Positions 16,340 to 27,984 are shown, counted from the first letter of the stretch. The stretch: 64,000 nt of DNA from JBBDMC01 sp963775235 (GCA_963775235.1 CAVZHY010000002.1:620001-684000); one strand, 5' to 3'. Program-made: numbers and translations. Notes: a model not told the origin generated them from the letters alone.

Positions 16340-16924
16340 GTGGAAGGAACGCGATTGTCACCAGACGCGAGCGAGCCGCGCATCGTGACCGAGACGGGCC
16401 TGGAGGCCCGTGTCGCCCATATAGTCGAGCCGGTGATCGCTGGTCTCGGCTATCGGCTGGTGCGTGTGCGTATCTCGGCATTGAACGGCACCACGGTGCA
16501 GATCATGGCGGAGCGCCCCGACGGCACCATGTCGGTCGCCGACTGCGAGGCGCTGTCGCGCGACGTCTCGCCGGCCCTCGATGTGGAGGACCCGATCGAT
16601 CGGGCCTACAATCTCGAGGTCTCCTCGCCCGGTGTCGACCGACCTCTGGTGCGCCGTTCCGACTTCCAGCGTTGGTTCGGCCATGAGGCCAGGATCGAGC
16701 TCGCCTGCCCGCTTGACGGCCGCCGCCGCTTCCGCGGCCATCTCGCTGGCGTTGATGGCGATACGCTGCGGCTGACGATGACCGGAGAATCGGCGACCGA
16801 GGCAGTGGAACTGCCGCTGGCCGATATCGGGGAAGCGCGGCTCGTCGTCACCGACGCGCTCATCCGCGAAACCCTCAGGAACGAGAAGCGCAAGGCGCGC
16901 GAAAAGGATCGAGCCGACGCGTGA
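16340..16924 (+). CDS. rimP: RimP, 30S ribosome maturation factor
   Basis: A 194-residue protein: N-terminal alpha/beta domain (ARVAHIVEPVIAGLGYRLVRV, about residues 22-42; SVADCEALSRDVSPALDVED) and C-terminal SH3-like domain (about 105-170). RimP assists 30S assembly. The start is GTG 16340; the stop (16922-16924) lies 29 nt before the nusA ATG. First gene of the classic rimP-nusA-rnpM-infB-rbfA-truB-rpsO-pnp order. Confidence 0.95.
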   Translation: MEGTRLSPDASEPRIVTETGLEARVAHIVEPVIAGLGYRLVRVRISALNGTTVQIMAERPDGTMSVADCEALSRDVSPALDVEDPIDRAYNLEVSSPGVDRPLVRRSDFQRWFGHEARIELACPLDGRRRFRGHLAGVDGDTLRLTMTGESATEAVELPLADIGEARLVVTDALIRETLRNEKRKAREKDRADA

Positions 16925-16953
16925 TCGTCGGCGACAAGGAGAAACAACGACCA

Positions 16954-18573
16954 ATGGCTGTCAGTGCAAATCGTCTTGAGCTGTTGCAGATTGCCGATGC
17001 CGTCGCCCGCGAGAAGGCGATCGATCGCATGATCGTCGTCGCCGCCATGGAAGACGCGATTCAGAAGGCCGCCCGCTCGCGCTATGGCTCCGAGACCGAC
17101 ATCCGTGCCGAGATCAATCCGAAGACCGGCGAGATCAAGCTACAGCGTTTGCTCAAGGTCGTCGATGAGGTGGAGAATCCCTCGACCGACATCCGTCTCA
17201 CCGACGCGCGTCACCGCAATCCCGCCGCCCAACTCGGCGATTTCATCGCCGAGCCGCTGCCGCCCATGGACTTCGGTCGCATCGCCGCCCAGTCGGCCAA
17301 GCAGGTCATCGTCCAGAAGGTGCGCGAGGCCGAGCGCGACCGCCAGTACGAGGAGTTCAAGGATCGCATCGGCGAGATCGTCAACGGTCAGGTCAAGCGG
17401 GTCGAGTACGGCAATGTCATCGTCGATCTCGGTCGCGGCGAGGGTGTTATCCGGCGCGATGAACTGATCCCGCGCGAGACGTTTCGCTACGGCGACCGCG
17501 TGCGCGCCTACGTCTACGACGTGCGCCGCGAGCAGCGCGGGCCGCAGATATTCCTGTCGCGCACTCATCCCCAGTTCATGGCCAAGCTCTTCGCCCAGGA
17601 GGTCCCGGAGATTTACGACGGCATCATCGAGGTGAAATCGGTCGCCCGCGATCCCGGCTCCCGTGCCAAGATCGCCGTCATCTCGCGCGATTCCTCGATC
17701 GACCCGGTCGGCGCCTGCGTCGGTATGCGCGGCAGCCGCGTCCAGGCGGTGGTCAACGAGCTCCAGGGCGAGAAGATCGACATTATCCCGTGGTCGCAGG
17801 ATGCCGCCACCTTCATCGTCAACGCGCTGCAGCCGGCCGAGGTCGCCAAGGTCGTTCTCGACGAGGATGCCGAGCGCATCGAGGTGGTGGTGCCGGACGA
17901 GCAGCTGTCGCTCGCCATCGGCCGGCGCGGCCAGAACGTGCGCCTCGCCTCGCAGCTGACGGGGTGGGACATCGACATCCTCACCGAACAGGAAGAATCG
18001 GAGCGCCGCCAGAAAGAGTTTCAGGATCGCTCGAGCCTGTTCATCAATGCCCTCGACGTCGACGAGGTGGTTGGGCAGTTGCTCGCATCGGAAGGTTTCG
18101 CCTCGGTGGAGGAGATCGCCTACGTCGAACCGGACGAACTTGCCTCTATCGAAGGCTTTGACGACGAGACCGCCGCCGAACTTCAGGCGCGCGCCCGCGA
18201 GTATCTGGAGAAGCTCGAAGCCGAGCAGGACGAGGAGCGCAAAAAACTCGGGGTCGAGGACGCATTGAAGGAGGTGCCCGGCATGACCACATCCATGCTG
18301 GTTGCCCTCGGCAAGGATGGCATCAGGACACTTGAGGATTTTGCCGGTTCGATTCCTGACGAGCTGGTGGGCTGGGTCGAGCGTAAGGACGGCGAGGCGA
18401 CGAGGCACCGGGGTGCCCTCGACGGCTACGATCTGTCCCGCGCCGACGCCGAGGCGATGATCATGGCCGCCCGTGTTCAGGCCGGCTGGATTACCGAAGA
18501 AGACCTGCATCCGCCGGTGGGGCCGGAGGCTGAGGCTGTTGCCGAAGCGGCTGCGCCGCCCACCGCCATGTGA
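16954..18573 (+). CDS. nusA: Transcription termination/antitermination factor NusA
   Basis: A 539-residue RNA-polymerase-binding protein with the normal domain order: N-terminal polymerase-binding domain (1-125), S1 domain (about 130-200), two KH domains (200-345, with ACVGMRGSRVQAVVNEL and LAIGRRGQNVRLAS), and C-terminal helix-hairpin-helix repeats (350-510). ATG 16954 is preceded by AAGGAGA at 16937-16943; the longer open frame from 16921 lacks family similarity. NusA is known to act on its own operon leader in other bacteria, which is relevant to the terminator at 16291. Confidence 0.97.
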   Translation: MAVSANRLELLQIADAVAREKAIDRMIVVAAMEDAIQKAARSRYGSETDIRAEINPKTGEIKLQRLLKVVDEVENPSTDIRLTDARHRNPAAQLGDFIAEPLPPMDFGRIAAQSAKQVIVQKVREAERDRQYEEFKDRIGEIVNGQVKRVEYGNVIVDLGRGEGVIRRDELIPRETFRYGDRVRAYVYDVRREQRGPQIFLSRTHPQFMAKLFAQEVPEIYDGIIEVKSVARDPGSRAKIAVISRDSSIDPVGACVGMRGSRVQAVVNELQGEKIDIIPWSQDAATFIVNALQPAEVAKVVLDEDAERIEVVVPDEQLSLAIGRRGQNVRLASQLTGWDIDILTEQEESERRQKEFQDRSSLFINALDVDEVVGQLLASEGFASVEEIAYVEPDELASIEGFDDETAAELQARAREYLEKLEAEQDEERKKLGVEDALKEVPGMTTSMLVALGKDGIRTLEDFAGSIPDELVGWVERKDGEATRHRGALDGYDLSRADAEAMIMAARVQAGWITEEDLHPPVGPEAEAVAEAAAPPTAM

Positions 18574-18586
18574 TGAGGATGAGACC

Positions 18587-19255
18587 GTGCCGCATCGCGA
18601 CGAGCGAACAAGCGAGCGTACTTGCATTGTCACGCGTCGGGCTCTGCCGCCCGAGGCGCTGCTGCGCTTTGTCGTTGCGCCGGACGGCACGGTTGTTCCC
18701 GATCTCCGCCAGCGATTGCCCGGCCGCGGCGCCTGGGTAACCGCATCGTCCGAAGCCGTCCGGACCGCGGAGCGCAAGCATCTGTTCGCCCGCGCCTTCG
18801 GGGGCTCGGTCAAGGTCGAGCAAGGGCTCGCCGGACGCGTCGACCACCTGCTTGCGGCCGCCGCGGTTGCCGCCCTGTCGCTTGCCCGCAAGGCGGGTAC
18901 GCTGGTCAGCGGTTTTGCCAAGGTCGAGGCGGCCCTCGCCGGCAAGCCGGTAGTGGCCGTTATTCACGCCCGGGAAGCGGCTGACGACGGCGTCGCCCGC
19001 CTCGCCGCGGCGGCGAGGCGCAAATATGGCGACCAGGTGCCGCCGGTGATCCGCTGCTTTGACGGCGCCCAATTGGATTTGGCATTCGGTCGAGCAAATG
19101 TGATACATGCTGCACTACTCGCCGGGCCGGCGAGCGGCAACGTGCTGGCGCGGGTCCGCGACCTCGTCCGTTACCGCGCCGACGTGCCCGACCCGCGCGG
19201 CGACCGCAAAACCAATGCCCCGAGTGAGTTGAGTGCAGCGTCCGCAGGACCTTAG
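18587..19255 (+). CDS. YlxR/RnpM-like RNA-binding protein with L7Ae-like domain
   Basis: About 222 residues. The first 90 are a DUF448/YlxR domain (TCIVTRRALPPEALLRFVV, LPGRGAWVTAS); the second half is an L7Ae/L30e-like RNA-binding domain (AVAALSLARKAGTLVSGFAKVEAAL). This two-domain form is common in alphaproteobacteria. YlxR/RnpM binds RNase P RNA in Bacillus; the role here is inferred. GTG 18587 is the likely start, 13 nt after nusA; the frame is open upstream inside nusA. infB begins 6 nt after the stop. Confidence 0.9.
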   Translation: MPHRDERTSERTCIVTRRALPPEALLRFVVAPDGTVVPDLRQRLPGRGAWVTASSEAVRTAERKHLFARAFGGSVKVEQGLAGRVDHLLAAAAVAALSLARKAGTLVSGFAKVEAALAGKPVVAVIHAREAADDGVARLAAAARRKYGDQVPPVIRCFDGAQLDLAFGRANVIHAALLAGPASGNVLARVRDLVRYRADVPDPRGDRKTNAPSELSAASAGP

Positions 19256-19261
19256 GAACGT

Positions 19262-21845
19262 ATGAACGATAGCAAGACCACTGGAGACAAGACGATCAGC
19301 GTCGCCACCAAGCCGCGCCTGTCGCTGAAGCGCGGCGGCGGGGTGGAGCGCGACACCGTTCGCCAGAGCTTCTCGCACGGCCGCACCAACACCGTTCAGG
19401 TCGAGCGCAAGAAACGCCGGGTGGCGCTTCCCGGCGAGCAGAAGCCGGAACCGGCCAGTCCGGCGGCCGCTCCGCCGGTGCCCGAGCCCGCCGTTTCCAG
19501 TGCACGCCCCAAGATCAGCGAAGACGCGCAGGCCTCCGCCCGCGCCGGCGTCGTTCTGCGTCAACTCTCCAGTGACGAAATCGACGCGCGCGCCCGTGCC
19601 CTCGCCGATGCCAGGGTGCATGAGGCCGAGGAGCGCCGCCACGCCGAGGAAACTGCCGCCCGCCATGCCCTCGAAGCCGATCGGCTTGCCCGCGAGCGTG
19701 CCGAGGCCGAGCGCCGCCAGGCCGAGGAAGACGCGCGCCGCAGCGCCGAGGAGGTCGCGCGCGTACGCGCCGAGGATACCGCTCGCCGTCGTTTCGGCGA
19801 GGCCGAACGCAAGCCCGAAGCCGCCACTCCGACACCTGGGAACCTCCGGACTTCTCAAGGAGGTCGAGGACCTGGACGAGCGCGGCGGGGCATTGCGCGG
19901 GCGCGTCAAGACGGCGCGTCCCCCCGAGCCCAAGCCGGTCAAGCGGGTCGACGATCGCCGCCGTGGCAAGCTGACGCTCGCCAACGCCCTCGACGACACC
20001 GAGCGAGCCCGTTCGCTCGCCTCGATCCGCCGCCGTCGCGAGCGCGAACGGGCCCGCGCCAATGACGCCGGGCCGCGCGAGAAGATCATGCGCGAGGTAG
20101 TGATCCCCGAAACGATCACTATCCAGGAACTCGCCAACCGCATGTCCGAGCGCGTCGTCGAGGTGATCAAGTTGCTGATGAAACAGGACCAGATGGTCAA
20201 GGCCGCGGACGTCATCGACGCCGACACCGCTCAGATCATCGCCGAGGAAATGGGCCACACCGTCCGTCGCGTCGCCGAAGCCGATGTCGAAGAGGGCTTG
20301 TACGCCAGCCCCGACGATGAGGCCGATCTGAAGCCTCGGCCACCGGTCGTCACCGTTATGGGTCACGTCGACCACGGCAAAACGTCGCTGCTCGACGCCA
20401 TCCGCCGCACCAGCGTTGCCTCCGGTGAGGCGGGCGGCATCACCCAGCACATCGGCGCCTACCAGGTCGAGCAGGCCGGACATAAGATCACGTTCATCGA
20501 CACGCCAGGCCACGCCGCCTTTACCGCCATGCGCGCCCGAGGCGCCCAGGTCACCGATATCGTCATCCTGGTGGTTGCCGCCGATGACGGCGTGATGCCT
20601 CAGACCATCGAGGCGATCAATCACGCCAAGGCCGCCGGCGTTCCCATTATCGTCGCCATCAACAAGATGGATAAGGCGGACGCCGATCCCCAACGCGTGC
20701 GCACCGAACTGCTGCAGCACGAGGTGTTCGTCGAAACCATGGGCGGCGAGGTGCTTGACGTCGAGGTGTCGGCCACCAAGGGGACCAACCTCGACAAGCT
20801 GCTCGAGACCGTGCTCCTCCAGAGCGAGGTGCTTGAGCTCAAGTCCAACCCGAACCGCGCCGCTGAGGGCACCGTCATCGAGGCCAAGCTCGACCGTGGC
20901 CGCGGTGTGGTAGCAACCACGCTCGTCCAGCGGGGAACGCTGCGCGTCGGCGACATCCTCGTCGCCGGCTCCGCCTGGGGCAAGGTGCGCGCGCTGGTCG
21001 ACGATACCGGCGCCCAGGTGAAGGAGGCTGGCCCATCGACGCCGGTGGAGGTCCTCGGCTTCCAGGATGCGCCTGAGGCGGGCGACCGCTTTGCCGTCGT
21101 CGACACGGAGGGCCGTGCCCGCGAGATCACCGAGTATCGCGCCCGCCAGAAGCGCGACAAGGCGCTCGCTCATTCCACCGCCGCACGCGGCTCGCTCGAG
21201 CAGATGATGAGCCAGCTCGGCACCGCCGGCCAGAAGGTCTTCCCGCTGGTGATCAAGGGCGATGTTCAGGGCTCGGTGGAAGCCATTACCCAGGCGCTGG
21301 AACAGCTCGGCACCGACGAGGTCGCGGCCCGTATCATTCATTCCGGCGTCGGCGGGATCACCGAATCCGACGTGACGCTTGCCGCCACGTCCGAGGCGGC
21401 GATCATTGGCTTCAACGTGCGTGCCAACAAGCAGGCGCGCGAGGTCGCCGAGCGTGATGGCATCGAGATCCGCTACTACAATGTCATCTACAATCTGGTC
21501 GATGACGTGAAAGCGGCGATGTCGGGTCTCCTGTCGCCGGAGCGCCGCGAGACCATGCTCGGCAACGCCCAGATCCTCGAGATATTCAACATCTCCAAGG
21601 TCGGCAAGGTCGCCGGCTGCCGCGTGACCGACGGCACTGTCGAGCGTGGCGCCAACGTGCGTCTGATCCGCGACAACACCGTCATCCACGAGGGCAAGCT
21701 GTCGACGCTGAAGCGCTTCAAGGATGAGGTGCGCGAGGTTCCCGCCGGTCAGGAATGCGGCATGGCCTTCGAGAAGTACGAGGACATGCGGGTCGGCGAC
21801 GTGATCGAGTGCTATCGCGTCGAGGAGATCCAGCGCACGCTGTGA
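19262..21845 (+). CDS. infB: Translation initiation factor IF-2, with one frame break
   Basis: The N-terminus (MNDSKTTGDKTISVATKPRL, then a long basic/acidic Ala-Glu-Arg coiled region) is read from ATG 19262. Near 19820-19860 the reading moves by +1 to a frame with the rest: the IF2_N domain (VVIPETITIQELANRMSERV), the G domain with GHVDHGKTSLLDAI, DTPGHAAF and NKMDKAD, and domains II-IV to 21845. Together about 860 residues, the normal size. IF-2 is essential, so the break is most likely one extra base; the flanking region is low complexity and the exact site cannot be located. No good start is visible for the second frame alone. Confidence 0.9.
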
Positions 21846-21878
21846 CCGCGTCCGCTTGACCTGCCGGCGGAGGCCAGT

Positions 21879-22193
21879 TTGTTTGCCGCAGTCGTGTTCC
21901 ACGACGTGACGCCCGGCTTCCTGCCGGAGGGACGAGCCCGGCTGGACGCCGCGACGCGGTCATGGGCCGACTACCTCGCGGCTCGCCCGGGTTTCGTCGA
22001 ATTCTCCAGTCTGGTGAAGTCGGATCAGCGGGTGGTCGCGGTATCGATCTGGCGGACAGAGACCGATTTCCAGGCGATGCTGGTCGATCCGGACAACAAT
22101 GCCGTTCGCGCCGGCTTTGCCGGAATGTTCGCCAGCCTCGCGCCGGAATTCTTCGACGTCAGCGAATATCGACGCGGCGAGGCGGCGGCGTGA
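21879..22193 (+). CDS. Antibiotic-biosynthesis-monooxygenase-like (ABM) small protein
   Basis: A 104-residue dimeric alpha/beta-barrel type protein (VVFHDVTPGFLPEGRARLDA, RPGFVEFSSLVKSDQRVVAV, IWRTETDFQAMLVD), resembling the ABM fold found in small monooxygenases and haem-degrading enzymes. No catalytic residues can be assigned. The start is TTG 21879 with a GGCGGAGG ribosome site 8-9 nt upstream. Its stop overlaps the rbfA GTG as GTGA (22190-22193). A gene of this type is unusual between infB and rbfA. Confidence 0.75.
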   Translation: MFAAVVFHDVTPGFLPEGRARLDAATRSWADYLAARPGFVEFSSLVKSDQRVVAVSIWRTETDFQAMLVDPDNNAVRAGFAGMFASLAPEFFDVSEYRRGEAAA

Positions 22194-22579
22194 AAGCGGC
22201 GCGGTCGGGCACCCCGTCCCAGCGGCAGCTTCGCGTCGGCGAGCTGATCCGTCACGCCTTGGCCGACATCCTGCGGCGTGGCGATGTCCATGACCCGGCG
22301 CTGGAAAGCACCGTCGTCACGGTGCCGGAAGTGCGTATGTCGCCCGACCTCAAGCTCGCCACGATTTTCGTGATGCCCCTCGGCGGCAAGAATATCGCGG
22401 ACATCCTCGCCGCCTTCGAGCGCAACAAGCGCTTCCTGCGCGGCGACATCGCCCATCGCGTCAACTTGCGCTACGCCCCCGAACTGCGCTTCCAGCTCGA
22501 TACCTCGTTCGAGGAGGGCGACCGGATTGACGCACTCCTGCGTTCGCCGGCGGTGAAGCGCGACCTCGACGAGGATTGA
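22190..22579 (+). CDS. rbfA: Ribosome-binding factor A
   Basis: A 129-residue KH-type protein assisting 30S maturation. Typical segments are RQLRVGELIRHALADILRRG, VVTVPEVRMSPDLKLATIFV and the helix KRFLRGDIAHRVNLRYAPELRF. The start is GTG 22190, overlapping the stop of the preceding gene, so translation is probably coupled. truB follows after 9 nt. Confidence 0.95.
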   Translation: MKAARSGTPSQRQLRVGELIRHALADILRRGDVHDPALESTVVTVPEVRMSPDLKLATIFVMPLGGKNIADILAAFERNKRFLRGDIAHRVNLRYAPELRFQLDTSFEEGDRIDALLRSPAVKRDLDED

Positions 22580-22588
22580 CCGGTCACC

Positions 22589-23506
22589 ATGGCTCGTAAG
22601 ATCAAAGGCCGCGACGTCACTGGCTGGCTGAACCTCGACAAGGCGGCCGGCGACACCTCGACCTCCGTCGTCGCTTCGGTCAAGCGCCTGTTCGCCGCCG
22701 CCAAGGTCGGCCACGCCGGCACTCTCGATCCGCTGGCGACGGGCATCCTGCCCATCGCCCTCGGCGAGGCGACCAAGACCGTGCAGTTCGTCCAGGACGC
22801 CCGCAAGATTTACCGGTTCACCGTCCGCTGGGGCGTCGAGACCGACACGGATGACAGTGAGGGGCGGCCGGTCGTCACCTCCGATGAGCGGCCCGACCCA
22901 GCCGCCGTCGCCGCCGCACTTGCCGAGTTCACCGGCGAAATCATGCAACGGCCGCCGGCCTTCTCAGCCATCAAGATTGAAGGCAACCGGGCGTATGACC
23001 TCGCCCGCGCCGGGGAGGACGTGGCGCTTGAGGAGCGCCCGGTGGTCATCCATCGTCTGACCGTGGTCGAGGTTCCCGACCGCGACCATGCGGCGTTCGA
23101 AACCGAGTGCGGCAAGGGCGCCTACGTTCGCGCGCTTGCCCGTGATCTCGGCCGCCGGCTCGGCTGCCGTGGCCACGTCGTGGCGCTGCGCCGCACCGCG
23201 GTCGGTCCCTTCGACGAGACCTCCGCCGTCACCGTCGACGAACTGATCGATGCACGCGAGGCCGGCGGCGCCCCGTCGCTCGACCGTTTCCTGCGGCCGA
23301 TCGCTTTCGCCCTCGCCGGTCTGCCCGAGATCACCCTCGCCGCCGGTGACGCCGCCCGGCTCAAACGCGGCCAGTCCGTGCTGATCCGCGGCCGGGACGC
23401 GCCGGTCCTTTCCGGGTTTGTTCACGCCACCGCGGCCGGCCAGACCGTCGCCATCGGCGAGATCGCCGAAGGCCAGTTCCACCCGAAACGGGTGTTCAGC
23501 GCCTGA
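22589..23506 (+). CDS. truB: tRNA pseudouridine(55) synthase
   Basis: A 305-residue TruB enzyme that makes pseudouridine 55 in the T-loop of tRNAs. The catalytic aspartate is D47 in GHAGTLDPLATGILP; RPPAFSAIKIEGNRAYDLAR and the C-terminal PUA-like extension (about residues 230-305) are present. Length and order in the operon are normal. Confidence 0.97.
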   Translation: MARKIKGRDVTGWLNLDKAAGDTSTSVVASVKRLFAAAKVGHAGTLDPLATGILPIALGEATKTVQFVQDARKIYRFTVRWGVETDTDDSEGRPVVTSDERPDPAAVAAALAEFTGEIMQRPPAFSAIKIEGNRAYDLARAGEDVALEERPVVIHRLTVVEVPDRDHAAFETECGKGAYVRALARDLGRRLGCRGHVVALRRTAVGPFDETSAVTVDELIDAREAGGAPSLDRFLRPIAFALAGLPEITLAAGDAARLKRGQSVLIRGRDAPVLSGFVHATAAGQTVAIGEIAEGQFHPKRVFSA

Positions 23507-23699
23507 AAGGGCAGTAACGTCAAAGTGTTGGCCGGAACTGCTTTTCACTGGCAATCGTCCGGGCTTTCCGCCATAGTGCGCGCGCTTGGCGCCGCCGGAC
23601 AACCGGTGGGCGAGCGGCCTCCGATCCTGACCGCGCTGGACGACATCCCGGCCTTGGCCGTTGATCGAGAGGTGAATCTCCAACCCGAAGGGATATTCG

Positions 23700-23969
23700 A
23701 TGTCGATCACGCCCGACCGCAAGCAGACCTTGATCAAGGAATATGCCACCGGCGCCACTGATACCGGCTCGCCGGAGGTGCAGGTGGCGATCCTCTCCGA
23801 GCGGATCGCCAATTTGACTGAGCATTTCAAGAGCCACGCGAAGGACAATCACTCCCGCCGTGGCCTGCTCAAGCTGGTCAGCCAGCGCCGCAGCCTTCTC
23901 GATTACCTCAACCGGATCGACGCTGCCCGCTATCGCTCGTTGATCGAACGCCTCGGCCTCAGGCGCTAG
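23700..23969 (+). CDS. rpsO: 30S ribosomal protein S15
   Basis: 89 residues, full-length S15 (EYATGATDTGSPEVQVAILS, HSRRGLLKLVSQRRSLLDYL). It binds 16S rRNA early in 30S assembly and often represses its own mRNA. The start is ATG 23700 with an AAGGGA ribosome site. The 193 nt between truB and rpsO contain no gene I can support; they probably hold the rpsO promoter and leader. Confidence 0.98.
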   Translation: MSITPDRKQTLIKEYATGATDTGSPEVQVAILSERIANLTEHFKSHAKDNHSRRGLLKLVSQRRSLLDYLNRIDAARYRSLIERLGLRR

Positions 23970-23981
23970 AGGCATTTGACC

Positions 23982-24004
23982 CGCGGCGGCATGGGGCCGC
24001 CGCG
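23982..24004 (+). other. Strong rpsO-pnp intergenic hairpin
   Basis: A perfect 9-bp stem CGCGGCGGC/GCCGCCGCG with a 5-nt loop, 12 nt after the rpsO stop and 140 nt before pnp. No T-run, so not a terminator. In enterics the rpsO-pnp spacer holds an RNase III stem used for pnp autocontrol; an analogous role here is inference. Confidence 0.5.
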
Positions 24005-24143
24005 ATGTGAAAGGACCGCAAAGCAGCCATGGCAGGATCGCCAGACGCTTTCTCACTGGTGTCGGGAGAGCTTCTTGCCGTCTTGCCCATGGCTTGTCTT
24101 CTGCGTCCGCCAACCGTCCATGCGACGTATGAAAGGACAAACC

Positions 24144-26303
<2,160 letters not shown>

Positions 26304-26309
26304 GAGCAG

Positions 26310-26328
26310 GGGCGGCCTTACGCCGCCC
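26310..26328 (+). terminator. Hairpin between convergent pnp and HugZ-like genes
   Basis: GGGCGGC (26310-26316) and GCCGCCC (26322-26328) form a perfect 7-bp stem, 6 nt after the pnp stop. No clear T-run on either strand, so termination efficiency is doubtful; it could serve both directions. Confidence 0.45.
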
Positions 26329-27047
26329 GCGCCTTCTATCGCCATGTCGGCAAGCACCTGCCGCAGCGCCGCCGCCGTCTTCACCGGCTCGGCGAATTCC
26401 ACACGCGCGCGCGTCGCGCCTGAGCGAAGGTCGATCCCGTCGGGGTCGACCCCGGTCATCCGCCAGTCGCCGTCGGTGAGGCCGCTGAGGCGGGTGGCGT
26501 AGAGCGCCAGCGCCTCCGCGTGGTCGTTGTTCATGTGCTGGATGGCGCTCGCTTCGGCAGCGATCAGATCGTCGGCGTGGCTGACGTCGGTCAGGATTTC
26601 TTGCCGCGTGAGGTCGACGATCCGCCCGAACCCCGCGATCAGATGCCCGCCATCGACGGCGAAGCGGCGGAAACTGAAGTCGGTGAAGCCGGCGTAACCA
26701 GTCGCCTCCGGGTGGACCGCGAGGAAGCGCCTTCGCAGGACCGGGTCATCGTCAGGGGGCCCGACCTTGCCCGTGAGTGATAGCCGCGGTCCGGCGAGCG
26801 GATCGCCGCGTTCCCCGCCGGGCCCGACCAGGAGCAGCGAGGCTTTGGGGTCGCGATCCAGATTGCGCGTGTGCACTGCCAGCCGTGAAATGAGCAGGAT
26901 CGGCTCGCCGGCCGGTGTCGTTGCCACCGTCACCAGCGAGGCGAACGGCGCACCGTTGCCATCAAGGGTTGCAAGCGCACCGGTCGCCGCCAGCCGCAGG
27001 ACCCGGCGCGCGGCCGTCGGGGCTGAAAACTCCGCTTGCGACGTCAT
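26318..27047 (-). CDS. HugZ-like pyridoxamine-phosphate-oxidase-fold haem protein, tail frame-shifted
   Basis: About 242 residues. The N-terminal split-barrel domain (AARRVLRLAATGALATLDGN, ILLISRLAVHTRNLDRDPKASLL) is followed by a DUF2470 domain (AIQHMNNDHAEALALYATRL). This is the HugZ/haem-utilisation layout, binding haem or FMN. ATG 27047 has AGGAGG 6 nt upstream. The frame as given has no stop near pnp and would run antisense through the whole pnp gene. A TAA (26318-26320) in the +1 frame, just after the conserved end, is the probable true stop, so one extra base near 26325-26345 is likely. Convergent with pnp, divergent from chvI. Confidence 0.85.
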
Positions 27048-27133
27048 GCCTGGCCTCCTGACTCTTCTAAGCATGTATCGGAGAAATCAGCCCCGCAAGG
27101 GCGCCGGGCCTGGAGCATGGCTTTTTGCCATAA

Positions 27134-27163
27134 TTGGCGTGCGCCAGCGGAATCCGGTATGGT
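27134..27163 (+). promoter_or_regulatory. Possible chvI promoter
   Basis: TTGGCG (27134-27139) and TATGGT (27158-27163) with an 18-nt spacer, about 97 nt before chvI. Weak evidence; the -35 is part of a small palindrome GGCGTGCGCC. Confidence 0.25.
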
Positions 27164-27259
27164 CGCGTCACACTTTCGCGGCAATCATGACGGCAAAGCG
27201 GGTCAATGTCCCGCACGCCGTTGGGGCTTGCCCCCGACCCAGATTGGAGAGACCGCCTG

Positions 27260-27961
27260 ATGCCGACCATTGCGTTGGTCGATGATGATCGCAACATTCT
27301 TGCTTCGGTCGCCATGGCCCTGGAATCAGAAGGCTATCGGGTTCAGACCTACACCGACGGCTCGTCGGCGCTGGATGGATTCCTTGCCGGAATGCCGGAC
27401 CTTGCCATCCTCGACATCAAGATGCCGCGGATGGACGGCATGGAGCTTCTCCGTCGCCTTCGCCAGAAGACTGACGTGCCGGTCATCTTCCTCACCTCCA
27501 AGGACGACGAGATCGACGAGTTGTTCGGCCTCAAGATGGGGGCGGACGACTTCATCAAGAAGCCGTTTTCCCAACGCCTCCTGGTCGAAAGGGTGAAGGC
27601 GGTCCTGCGCCGGTTCCAGTCGCGCGACGGTGCCGACAAGAAGGTGACCGAGACCACCCGTGTTCTCGAGCGGGGCTCCTTGTCGATGGACCAGGAGCGC
27701 CATACTTGCACCTGGAAGGCGCTGCCGGTCACGCTGACAGTGACCGAGTTCCTTATTCTCTATGCGCTGGCGCACCGTCCTGGCGTGGTCAAGTCGCGCA
27801 ACGCCCTGATGGACGCCGCATACGATGACCAGGTCTATGTCGATGACCGCACGATCGACAGCCACATCAAGCGGCTGCGCAAAAAGTTCAAGCAGGTTGA
27901 CTTCGACTTTGACATGATCGAGACGCTTTACGGAGTTGGCTATCGCTTCAAGGAGGTCTGA
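27260..27961 (+). CDS. chvI: ChvI, two-component response regulator (OmpR family)
   Basis: A 233-residue regulator with a receiver domain (acidic pocket VDDD at 7-10, phospho-acceptor D52 in AILDIKMPRMDG, conserved KKPF near residue 107) and a winged-helix DNA-binding domain (about residues 135-230: VTEFLILYALAHRPGVV, YVDDRTIDSHIKRLRKKF). It matches ChvI, partner of ChvG in envelope and acid stress control of alphaproteobacteria. The start ATG 27260 has TTGGAGAG upstream. chvG follows after 23 nt. Confidence 0.95.
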   Translation: MPTIALVDDDRNILASVAMALESEGYRVQTYTDGSSALDGFLAGMPDLAILDIKMPRMDGMELLRRLRQKTDVPVIFLTSKDDEIDELFGLKMGADDFIKKPFSQRLLVERVKAVLRRFQSRDGADKKVTETTRVLERGSLSMDQERHTCTWKALPVTLTVTEFLILYALAHRPGVVKSRNALMDAAYDDQVYVDDRTIDSHIKRLRKKFKQVDFDFDMIETLYGVGYRFKEV

Positions 27962-27984
27962 GGCCGTTCGGTCTTGACGCCTAT

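Noticed and set aside
19800..19870. Programmed frameshifting in infB
   Set aside because: No slippery heptamer or downstream structure was found, and similar breaks occur in many unrelated genes, so an error is more likely.
23525..23761. 78-codon frame between truB and rpsO
   Set aside because: It overlaps the rpsO start in another frame and has no recognisable sequence; the region is more likely the rpsO promoter and leader.
27048..27075. Iron-control-element half site (TTCTAAG) in front of the HugZ-like gene
   Set aside because: Only one half of the known palindrome is present, so Irr or RirA control cannot be claimed.
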